Source: Oscillospiraceae bacterium | GTDB lineage: Bacteria; Bacillota; Clostridia; Oscillospirales; Ruminococcaceae | Length of the DNA stretch: 64,000 bases | Direction: 5' to 3' | NCBI GenBank assembly: GCA_017427265.1 | Contig: JAFRTG010000033.1 | Coordinates: forward strand, 1-64,000 | Part shown: positions 1-6,832 of the stretch, piece by piece | Position numbering within the stretch: the first letter of the stretch is position 1 | How the letters are laid out: each line of letters begins with the position of its first letter | Position numbers and translations under genes: made by a program | The notes under the pieces: model-generated | The model's database searches: none | What the model saw: the letters and a program-made list of their open reading frames with translations, nothing else | What the model was told of the DNA's origin: nothing

Positions 1-87
1 GGAATAGTCGAACTCGCATGCTTGACCGATGATGATCGGACCGGATCCGATTATCATCACTTTGTTGATATCATTTCTTTTTGGCAT
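1..87 (-). CDS. carB: carbamoyl-phosphate synthase large subunit, N-terminal tip (partial)
   Basis: Only the first 29 codons are in the window; the gene runs off the left edge on the minus strand. The translation begins [20 protein letters not shown] and continues GQACEFDYS, the very conserved N-terminus of CarB, which makes carbamoyl phosphate from bicarbonate, glutamine-derived ammonia and two ATP for pyrimidine and arginine synthesis. The stretch [10 protein letters not shown] is the start of the first ATP-grasp half. The ATG at 87 is preceded by a GAGGTG ribosome-binding site around 98-104 and by a promoter at 115-144. Identity rests on this short but diagnostic segment. Confidence 0.9.
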   Translation of the reverse strand, partial: MPKRNDINKVMIIGSGPIIIGQACEFDYS

Positions 88-114
88 ATTGCGAACACCT
101 CACTTCAACTACAC

Positions 115-144
115 ATTATATCATAAATCCCATACAGATTGCAA
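115..144 (-). promoter_or_regulatory. sigma-A promoter of carB
   Basis: Reading the minus strand, TTGCAA (139-144) and TATAAT (115-120) are separated by 18 bases and lie about 30 bases ahead of the carB ribosome-binding site. Confidence 0.65.
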
Positions 145-265
145 GTGTTTTTCTGGATTTTTTCAAAATTCACATTTCGGCGTAAATTCCCCCCGATTTG
201 GCACTTTGTTTGGTTTGATTTGACAGTGCGGCGATGCGTGTGATATGCATATAGAAGAAATAATG

Positions 266-314
266 CGCCGCCGTATTTCTGCTTGCAGGTCAGAAATACG
301 ACGGCGTTTCTTTT
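266..314. terminator. hairpin terminator in the carB/CPBP gap
   Basis: A 15-bp stem (266-280 with 292-306, one mismatch that becomes G-U on the minus strand) encloses an 11-base loop. On the plus strand it is followed by TTTCTTTT; on the minus strand by a weaker T-rich run, so it could end the TetR-CPBP transcript 150 bases beyond its stop codon. The rest of 145-454 shows nothing recognisable. Confidence 0.5.
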
Positions 315-454
315 GATTGATACTATATAATGCCGTGCTGCATATTGTTGCTGACATAAATCGGAACGGGGGTGACAACCAAAGGGGACAGGGGAAAGCG
401 GAATTGCATGTTTGCGGAATAAACTCTGCTGCTTTCTCATCGGAATGCTTCAGA

Positions 455-1225
455 TCAATCCCTGCGGGCGGTGCCGCCTTCTTCGTCCGGATACGGCGCA
501 GACGTCAGCGGACAGGTCTCCCGGTGCGCATGGAGCAGATATGCACCGTATGCCAGATCAATCACGCATACCGGAAGATAATACCAGACCTGCTCTTTCT
601 CCGTTGCACCGATAAAGCCCAGCGAATTGTGCATGATATGAAGCAGAACGCCGGGGAGCAGGCTTTTTCCGGTATAGAGCAGGGCACCCGTGCAAATTCC
701 GAAGCAGCAGGCAAATCCGACCTGTATCAGCGTATCCGGAACCGAAGCACCGTAGGCAATGTTCACCAGGTGCCCGATTCCGAAGCTCAGTGCAGCAATC
801 CAGAAGCCGCGCCGCGTATTCGTCCGGGCGACGGCACGGAACAGGATACTCCGGAGAATCAGCTCCTCAAGGAACGGTCCCAGCACACCGATCGCCAGAA
901 CTCCGAGCAGATTCGCCGCAGCGGTCCGTTCCCGCATTCCGAAGCCGCTCCAGATATTTACCGCGGCGGCAAGCAGCGGCGGCAGCAGATACAGAAACCG
1001 CTTCGGTTCCCCGCGGAACCTGCACAGCCCGAAATGTTCAGCGAGTCCGTTCTTCCGGATAAACCCCAGCAGCACGCCGCAGATGATCAGCCCGGCAGCT
1101 GTCTGCAAAGCATAATTGAGCGCGGCATTTTCCGTCTGGATGCCGGCCGACCCGAATCCGACAACATAAATCACAATCCAGATCACCGCGAACAGAACAG
1201 GCTTCTTCTCAAAAAGTTTTTTCAT
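455..1225 (-). CDS. CPBP-family intramembrane metalloprotease (CAAX/Abi type)
   Basis: A 256-residue polytopic membrane protein. The family signature is visible in order: a di-glutamate motif FLEELILRS near residue 120, a second motif around GIGHLVN with its histidine, and HIMHNSLG near the C-terminal third (HxxxN). These residues are the presumed metal and catalytic site of the CPBP (CAAX protease and bacteriocin-processing) family. Members process prenylated or peptide substrates in the membrane or give bacteriocin self-immunity; the substrate here is unknown. Its start (ATG at 1225, GGGAG 7 bases upstream) overlaps the end of the upstream TetR gene by 17 bases, so the two are translationally coupled and the regulator probably controls it. 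Confidence 0.8.
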   Translation of the reverse strand: MKKLFEKKPVLFAVIWIVIYVVGFGSAGIQTENAALNYALQTAAGLIICGVLLGFIRKNGLAEHFGLCRFRGEPKRFLYLLPPLLAAAVNIWSGFGMRERTAAANLLGVLAIGVLGPFLEELILRSILFRAVARTNTRRGFWIAALSFGIGHLVNIAYGASVPDTLIQVGFACCFGICTGALLYTGKSLLPGVLLHIMHNSLGFIGATEKEQVWYYLPVCVIDLAYGAYLLHAHRETCPLTSAPYPDEEGGTARRD

Positions 1226-1787
1226 CAGCTTCTCCCTTCACAGCTGCAGCCGCTCCGGAAAGGCTCCGTGCCAGCAGCTTTTCACAGTAGGCCGCGTCAT
1301 ATTCCATTGCCTGATTGGCCAGCAGACTCGCGCAGCCGTGGACAGTCATGAACAGCAGCGTAAAGACATCCTGTGCCTGCTGTTCCGTCAGACCGGTTTC
1401 CGCCGCGACCGCCGCAATGAACGGCGCCGTATCCGGCGAGGCGGTCACAAGCCGGAGCGGCGTATCCCGCATCATGCCGGACTGAAACAGAAACCGGAAC
1501 AGATTGCGTTCCTCCGAGGCAAAGCGGATATACCGCAGACCGATGCTCAGCAGCGGGTTCTCCGCCTCCGGCTGCATCAGATAGGCTGTATGCAGCGCGT
1601 CGGCCTGTGCATAAACCGCTTCCTTCAGTGCCGCAACCGTCGGATAATGATACATAACCGGCTGCGTGGAACAGCCGAGCTGCTTTGCGGTATTGCGGAC
1701 ATTGAGCGCCTGCAGACCCTCTGCGCGGATCAGCTCCGTACCGGCCTGTGCAATCATTTCCGCTGTGATTTTCGCCTTCGGCGGCAT
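1209..1787 (-). CDS. TetR/AcrR-family transcriptional repressor
   Basis: 192 residues. The N-terminal third fits a TetR helix-turn-helix: KITAEMIAQAGTELIRAEG, then an LNVRNTAKQLGCS recognition region and the QPVMYHYP segment that is typical of the end of the DNA-binding domain. The C-terminal two thirds are helical and less conserved, as expected for the ligand-binding and dimerisation part. It is the first gene of a two-gene minus-strand unit with the CPBP protease. A perfect ATAACA-AA-TGTTAT palindrome lies between its promoter and its ribosome-binding site, which points to autoregulation. The ligand cannot be told from the sequence. Confidence 0.85.
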   Translation of the reverse strand: MPPKAKITAEMIAQAGTELIRAEGLQALNVRNTAKQLGCSTQPVMYHYPTVAALKEAVYAQADALHTAYLMQPEAENPLLSIGLRYIRFASEERNLFRFLFQSGMMRDTPLRLVTASPDTAPFIAAVAAETGLTEQQAQDVFTLLFMTVHGCASLLANQAMEYDAAYCEKLLARSLSGAAAAVKGEADEKTF

Positions 1788-1802
1788 AAAATCCCTTCTT
1801 TC

Positions 1803-1816
1803 ATAACAAATGTTAT
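1803..1816. promoter_or_regulatory. candidate TetR operator palindrome
   Basis: ATAACA and TGTTAT arms are separated by two bases, directly downstream of the promoter start point and just upstream of the AAGGG ribosome-binding site of the TetR gene. A further TGTTAT half-site occurs at 1825-1830. Confidence 0.55.
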
Positions 1817-1828
1817 ATAATGCTTGTT

Positions 1829-1857
1829 ATTATATCGCATCCGAATCTGTTTGTCAA
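1829..1857 (-). promoter_or_regulatory. sigma-A promoter of the TetR-CPBP operon
   Basis: On the minus strand TTGACA (1852-1857) and TATAAT (1829-1834) are exactly 17 bases apart, a consensus match. Confidence 0.75.
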
Positions 1858-2034
1858 GATTACCCAAACAGATTCGGTGTTTTTACTAAAAAGCAGCCCC
1901 CCCGATTGTGCAGATGCACAAAACGCCGAAATTGGTTTTCTTTCACAAAAAGTTCACAGATTTATGGTATACTCGCCCATAATCCGGGATTTACGGGTAT
2001 CCCGGAAGGATACTGTTAGAAAGGTTGTGATTCT

Positions 2035-5000
2035 TTGCTCGGACTGAAAGGCATCACCAAGAATTACCTCTCCGGTGATTCTGAGGTACACGCACTCCGC
2101 GGCATTGACATCCAGTTCCGGCAGAATGAGTTTGTGGCGGTGCTCGGTCCGTCCGGCTGCGGCAAGACCACACTGCTCAACATCGTCGGCGGACTGGACA
2201 GGTACACAGAGGGCGATCTGACAATCGCAGACAAATCCACCAAGGAATACAAGGACAGGGACTGGGATCATTACCGCAATCACACGATCGGTTTTGTGTT
2301 CCAGACCTACAATCTCATTCCGCACCAGACGGTGCTTTCCAATGTCGAGCTGGCACTGACGCTCTCCGGCATCTCCAAGTCCGAACGCCGCGAGCGCGCC
2401 AAAAAAATGCTTGAACGGGTCGGCCTCGGCGATCAGCTGCACAAAAAGCCGAACCAGATGTCCGGCGGTCAGATGCAGCGCGTCGCCATTGCGCGTGCAC
2501 TCATCAACGATCCGGAGATTCTGCTGGCCGACGAACCGACCGGCGCGCTGGATACCGAAACCAGCGTGCAGATCATGGAGCTGCTCAAGGAGATTGCAAA
2601 GGACCGGCTGGTCATTATGGTCACGCACAATCCCGATCTCGCGGAGCAGTATGCCACGCGCATCATCCGCCTGCTCGACGGCAAGGTGCAGAGCGATACC
2701 ATGCCGTACTCCGAGGAGCAGGCCGCTGCCGACCGCAAGGCCGTCCTTGAACAGAAGGAAAAGGCTGACGCGGAAAAGCCGAAAAAGGGCAAAAAGGTTT
2801 CCATGAGCACGGTGACGGCCTTTTCCCTTTCGCTGAACAATCTGCTGACGAAAAAAGGCCGCACGATCCTGACCGCATTTGCGGGCAGCATCGGCATCAT
2901 CGGCATCTCGCTGATTCTCTCGCTTTCGGACGGCTTCCAGACCTATATCAATGAGGTACAGGAGAACACGCTCTCCTCGTATCCGCTCACGATTCTTTCG
3001 CAGTCTGTTGATCTTTCCAGCATTGTGGAAAACCTCACCGGGCAGGCCGAAAGCCGCAGCGAGCATCCGCTTGACAAGGTCTATGCCAGCGGACAGGAGG
3101 CCGAAATGCTCAATGCGATGGTTTCCGAGGTCAAGCAGAACGACATGAAGGAATTCAAGCATTATCTGGAAGATCACGCCGATGAGCTCGATGCCTACAC
3201 CATTTCATACAATTATAATCTGCAGCCGCATGTGTTCCTTGCAGATACCGCTGACAAGGTTACGGAGGTCAACCCGAATCCGCTCGTCGATGCGTATTAT
3301 TCCATGCTCGGCTACGATATGAACGGCATGTCCTCCAATTATTCCCAGATGATGCAGATGAGCACCGGCTCCATGGATATCTGGACGCTGCTCTACGGCG
3401 ACCGCGAGCTGCTTGACAATCAGTATGATGTCGTCAGCGGTCACTGGCCGGAAAACATGAATGAAGTCGTCCTCGTTGTCGATGAGCACAACGAGATCAA
3501 CGGCATGACGATGTACGGCCTCGGCCTGCGCGATGCTTCGGGCATCTCCGAAATGTTTGAAAAGCTCATGGCCGGCGAAGCGATTGAGGTGGACAGCGAC
3601 AGCTTCTCCTATGACGAGCTGATGAACATGCAGTTCAGCGTCATCCTCAATACCGATTCCTATGAGTTCGACAAGACGGAAAACTGCTGGAAGGACCGCA
3701 GCCGCAATGACGAATATATGGCGAAAAAGGTCGATGACGGCCTGCTGGTGCATATCTCCGGCATTGTGCGGAAAAAGGAAGGCTCCGTCGCCGGTGCCCT
3801 GATGCCCGGCACAATCTGCTATACGCAGGAGCTTGTCGATTATCTGATGGATCAGAATGCAGAGGCGGAGATCGTCAGGGCACAGCAGGACGATCCGGAA
3901 ATTGACGTCTTTACCGGCTACGAGTTCGAGGATCACGAGGATGTGACCATCGACGATGTGTATGACTATCTTGACAAAATGAGCGATGCGGAATTCGCAC
4001 AGCTCCAGATGATGTTCTCCAATATGTACGGCAATTCCATCAAACCGGAGGACGTCATTGCCAGCCTGAATTCCATGAGCGATGACGAGCTTGTTGCAGC
4101 CGTTGCGCCCGGTATGCTCGAAAACGTGACGGCCGAGGACGCAAAGCTGTTCGCCGCGACCGATCAGGGCAAAGCGGCTCTTGCTGCCGTACTCGCAGAG
4201 CAGACCGGCACACAGCCCGATCCTGCACAGCTGAAGGCGCTCGACGACGAAACGCTGCTGCAGCTCTATACCGGCATGATGCAGTCGCAGATCACCGCGG
4301 ACGATATCCGCAAAAAGATCGGTGCCATGAGCGAGGATGAGGTCAGCGCACTGGCACAGTCCCTCAACCCGGCCAAGGATCGTGAAAGCATGAAGGCCGC
4401 TCTCAAGACGATGGACGAGGATATGCTGCTCAAGGTCTTTAAGGAGCAGATTCTTGCGCAGTCCACGGACAACACCTATGACGGCAATCTGCAGAAGCTC
4501 GGCCTGCGCGATCCCGAAAATCCGTTTTCGATTCAGATCTACTCCGAGAGCTTCGAGGCGAAGGAGCAGTTTGAGGATTTCGTCACGCGCTACAACGATA
4601 TGCAGAAGGCGGACGGCAATGAGGATGCTGCCATCGAATATACGGATTATATCGGCATTCTGCTCTCGTCCGTCACAAAGATCATCAATATGGTCTCCTA
4701 CGTGCTGATCGGCTTTGTCTCGATCTCGCTGGTCGTTTCCTCGATCATGATCGGCATCATCACCTATATCTCCGTGCTGGAGCGCACCAAGGAAATCGGT
4801 ATTCTCCGTTCGATCGGCGCCTCCAAGCGGGATGTCAGCCATGTGTTCAATGCAGAGACATTTATCGTCGGACTGGTCGCCGGTCTGATCGGCGTTGCAG
4901 CCACCGTGCTGCTGGATATCCCGATCAATATGGTGATTGAAAAGGCTGCCGGTGCGGCACATGTCGCATTTCTGCGCCCGGTCTATGCAGCGATTCTTGT

Positions 5001-5094
5001 GGCAATCTCCGTGCTGCTGACGCTGATCGCGGGCATCATTCCCGCAAGGCTCGCCGCAAAGAAGGATCCGGTCATCGCACTGCGAACCGAATAA
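2035..5094 (+). CDS. fused ABC exporter, ATPase plus FtsX-type permease (MacB-like)
   Basis: 1019 residues with the ATPase at the N-terminus and the permease at the C-terminus of one chain. ATPase: Walker A GPSGCGKTT (residues 38-46), signature MSGGQMQR (about 142), Walker B ILLADEPT (about 162) and a VTHNP switch. A first membrane helix at about 276-300 is followed by some 570 extracytoplasmic residues, then three helices at about 880-905, 940-965 and 983-1003 with the ERTKEIGILRSIGAS segment of FtsX/MacB permeases. Such proteins use ATP to drive mechanical work outside the membrane rather than transport through a pore. The start is TTG at 2035, fixed by AAAGG at 2020-2024; no in-frame ATG fits. 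The extracytoplasmic domain holds five copies of an M-S-D-x-E-L-like motif between residues 649 and 800. Substrate unknown; no partner gene adjoins. Confidence 0.85.
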   Translation: MLGLKGITKNYLSGDSEVHALRGIDIQFRQNEFVAVLGPSGCGKTTLLNIVGGLDRYTEGDLTIADKSTKEYKDRDWDHYRNHTIGFVFQTYNLIPHQTVLSNVELALTLSGISKSERRERAKKMLERVGLGDQLHKKPNQMSGGQMQRVAIARALINDPEILLADEPTGALDTETSVQIMELLKEIAKDRLVIMVTHNPDLAEQYATRIIRLLDGKVQSDTMPYSEEQAAADRKAVLEQKEKADAEKPKKGKKVSMSTVTAFSLSLNNLLTKKGRTILTAFAGSIGIIGISLILSLSDGFQTYINEVQENTLSSYPLTILSQSVDLSSIVENLTGQAESRSEHPLDKVYASGQEAEMLNAMVSEVKQNDMKEFKHYLEDHADELDAYTISYNYNLQPHVFLADTADKVTEVNPNPLVDAYYSMLGYDMNGMSSNYSQMMQMSTGSMDIWTLLYGDRELLDNQYDVVSGHWPENMNEVVLVVDEHNEINGMTMYGLGLRDASGISEMFEKLMAGEAIEVDSDSFSYDELMNMQFSVILNTDSYEFDKTENCWKDRSRNDEYMAKKVDDGLLVHISGIVRKKEGSVAGALMPGTICYTQELVDYLMDQNAEAEIVRAQQDDPEIDVFTGYEFEDHEDVTIDDVYDYLDKMSDAEFAQLQMMFSNMYGNSIKPEDVIASLNSMSDDELVAAVAPGMLENVTAEDAKLFAATDQGKAALAAVLAEQTGTQPDPAQLKALDDETLLQLYTGMMQSQITADDIRKKIGAMSEDEVSALAQSLNPAKDRESMKAALKTMDEDMLLKVFKEQILAQSTDNTYDGNLQKLGLRDPENPFSIQIYSESFEAKEQFEDFVTRYNDMQKADGNEDAAIEYTDYIGILLSSVTKIINMVSYVLIGFVSISLVVSSIMIGIITYISVLERTKEIGILRSIGASKRDVSHVFNAETFIVGLVAGLIGVAATVLLDIPINMVIEKAAGAAHVAFLRPVYAAILVAISVLLTLIAGIIPARLAAKKDPVIALRTE

Positions 5095-5115
5095 CCGGAC
5101 GGCATATAACAGTTT

Positions 5116-5151
5116 TGCCCCGAAGCGTTCAAAAGCGCGTCGGGGCATTGT
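5116..5151 (+). terminator. hairpin after the ABC exporter
   Basis: TGCCCCGA (5116-5123) pairs with TCGGGGCA (5140-5147), then TTGTATT. The T-run is weak. Confidence 0.5.
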
Positions 5152-5297
5152 ATTGCCTCAGCGGTTTCCGGATCTATAGTCACGATACAGATAAAAACGC
5201 CGGTGCATTGCCCATATACTTCATAATACTTCTGGCCGTGCATCAGAGATCCGCCGGCTGAAAACTGCTGTATGGGCGCAATCCTTTATACGGGCGC

Positions 5298-5326
5298 TTG
5301 CAATTCTTCCGGAATCGTGGTATAAT
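5298..5326 (+). promoter_or_regulatory. sigma-A promoter of the B6 kinase operon
   Basis: TTGCAA (5298-5303) and TATAAT (5321-5326), spacing 17. Confidence 0.65.
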
Positions 5327-5367
5327 GCTGAGAGAAACCGAAACCCCGAAAAGGAGGAATGCAGCCA

Positions 5368-6219
5368 ATGCGAACAGTACCGCGCGTTGCCTGTATCAAT
5401 GATTTGTCCGGATTCGGCAGGTGCTCCCTGACGACGGCGCTGCCCGTGCTCTCCGTGATGGGCGTGCAGGCCTGTCCCGCGCCGACAGCAGTGCTCTCCA
5501 AGCACACCGGATTTCCGCAGTATACATTTACCGATCTGACCGATACGCTGCCGGCCTATTTTGAAAGCTGGTCGGACCTTGATTTCGACTGGATCTACAG
5601 CGGCTTTCTCGGCTCGCTGGGGCAGATCAGGATTGTGAAGCAGTTTTTCCGGGCGCAGAAGGCGAAGAATCCCGGCTGCCGGATTCTGCTTGATCCCGTC
5701 ATGGGCGACGACGGCAAGCGCTACAGCACTTATACCGAGGCGCTCTGCAATGCCATGAAGGAGCTTGTTTCGGAGGCGGATATCATCACGCCGAACATTA
5801 CCGAAGCCTGCCTGCTGACCGGAACCGAATACCGCGGCGAATGCCTGACCGCGGCGGAGGCTGAGCAGCTTGCGCGCAGTCTGACGGCGCTGGGCTGCGG
5901 TGCGGTTGTCCTGACCGGCATTGTGCAGGAGAATCAGATCGGCAACCTGACCTGTCAGAACGGTGCGGTGCAGTACTCTGCCGTGCACCGGACGGAATGC
6001 CTGTTCTCCGGAACGGGCGACCTGTTTGCATCCGTGCTCTGCGGTGCGCTGGCGAACGGCGCAGCGCTTGCGGAGGCCGTCTCTGCGGCGGGTGCGTTTT
6101 TATCCGAGGTTACGCAGGATACGCTGCGGCAGAACACGCCGGCAGCGGAGGGAATCCTGCTGGAACCGCTGCTTTACCGTCTGGGAGGAATGCGATTTGG
6201 CACCGAACAAGGAAAATGA
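5368..6219 (+). CDS. pyridoxal/pyridoxamine kinase (PdxY-like)
   Basis: 283 residues of the ribokinase fold. It phosphorylates B6 vitamers (pyridoxal, pyridoxamine or pyridoxine) to the 5'-phosphates in salvage. Family features: INDLSGFGRCSL at the N-terminus (substrate pocket), DPVMGDDGKRY near residue 110, ITPNITEA around 140, and the anion-hole/catalytic-base motif SGTGDLFAS near residue 215. An ATG at 5359 is only one base from the AGGAGG at 5352-5357, so the ATG at 5368, ten bases away, is the likely start. Its 3' end overlaps the next gene, an ECF substrate-binding subunit, by 23 bases, arguing that transport and phosphorylation of the same vitamin are coupled. Confidence 0.85.
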   Translation: MRTVPRVACINDLSGFGRCSLTTALPVLSVMGVQACPAPTAVLSKHTGFPQYTFTDLTDTLPAYFESWSDLDFDWIYSGFLGSLGQIRIVKQFFRAQKAKNPGCRILLDPVMGDDGKRYSTYTEALCNAMKELVSEADIITPNITEACLLTGTEYRGECLTAAEAEQLARSLTALGCGAVVLTGIVQENQIGNLTCQNGAVQYSAVHRTECLFSGTGDLFASVLCGALANGAALAEAVSAAGAFLSEVTQDTLRQNTPAAEGILLEPLLYRLGGMRFGTEQGK

Positions 6220-6715
6220 AAAGCTGCTGCATATCGTATTTGCAGGGCTGTTTGCCGCACTGACCGCGCTGCTGACGGCGGCGCTGCATATTCCGGTCGG
6301 GAACGGCTATATTCACTGCGGCGATGCGGTGATCTTTCTTGCGGCGGCGGTGCTGCCGCTGCCCTATGCAGCCGGTTCGGCGGCGGTCGGCGGAATGCTG
6401 GCCGATCTGCTCTCCGGCTATCCGGCCTACGCGCTGCCGACATTTATCATCAAGGGGCTGCTGGCGCTGACGTTCTCGGCGGCGGGCGGCACGCGGAGAA
6501 TTGACAGAAAATGCGTGGCTGCATTGCTTTTGTGCGGGCTTGTTTCTGTCGTCGGATACTGGATTACAGCGGTCATCCTCTACGGCGGATGGCAGGCGCA
6601 GTTCATTGAGACGGTGCCCGGCAACTGCATTCAGGCGGCGGCCTCCGGCATTGTGTATGCGGTGGTTGCGGCGGCACTGGAACGGATGCACACACCCGGA
6701 TTGAAGATGCTGTAA
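6197..6715 (+). CDS. ECF transporter substrate-binding (S) component, probable vitamin B6 type
   Basis: 172 residues, almost entirely hydrophobic, with five to six membrane helices and the short GNGYIHCGDAVIFLAA segment seen in S components of energy-coupling-factor importers (the family sometimes listed as TIGR04002). S components bind one vitamin and work with shared EcfT/EcfA subunits. The open frame extends upstream, but the start is fixed as TTG at 6197 by GGGAGG at 6183-6188; this lies inside the end of the B6 kinase gene. Specificity for pyridoxine or pyridoxal is inferred only from the tight overlap with that kinase. The EcfT/EcfA genes at 44-46.6 kb could serve it as shared energisers. 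Confidence 0.75.
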   Translation: MAPNKENEKLLHIVFAGLFAALTALLTAALHIPVGNGYIHCGDAVIFLAAAVLPLPYAAGSAAVGGMLADLLSGYPAYALPTFIIKGLLALTFSAAGGTRRIDRKCVAALLLCGLVSVVGYWITAVILYGGWQAQFIETVPGNCIQAAASGIVYAVVAAALERMHTPGLKML

Positions 6716-6720
6716 TATAG

Positions 6721-6752
6721 TCCCGGTTTGCTTCGGCGAGCCGGGATTTTTT
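6721..6752 (+). terminator. strong terminator with UUCG loop
   Basis: An 11-bp stem (6721-6731 with 6736-6746) closes a TTCG tetraloop and is followed by TTTTTT. Confidence 0.85.
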
Positions 6753-6753
6753 C

Positions 6754-6782
6754 TTGCAATTTTGTTCGTTATGTGTTATAAT
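6754..6782 (+). promoter_or_regulatory. sigma-A promoter of the LRR-dockerin gene
   Basis: TTGCAA (6754-6759) and TATAAT (6777-6782), spacing 17, directly after the preceding terminator. Confidence 0.65.
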
Positions 6783-6832
6783 AAATACGCTACACTGCAC
6801 GGCAGCACATTCATATCTGAAAGGAAGTAATC

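Noticed and set aside
3205-5148. Long open frame on the minus strand opposite the ABC exporter (647 codons)
   Set aside because: It lies wholly opposite a clear gene, has no ribosome-binding site or recognisable domain, and its composition is what GC-rich codon use on the other strand produces.
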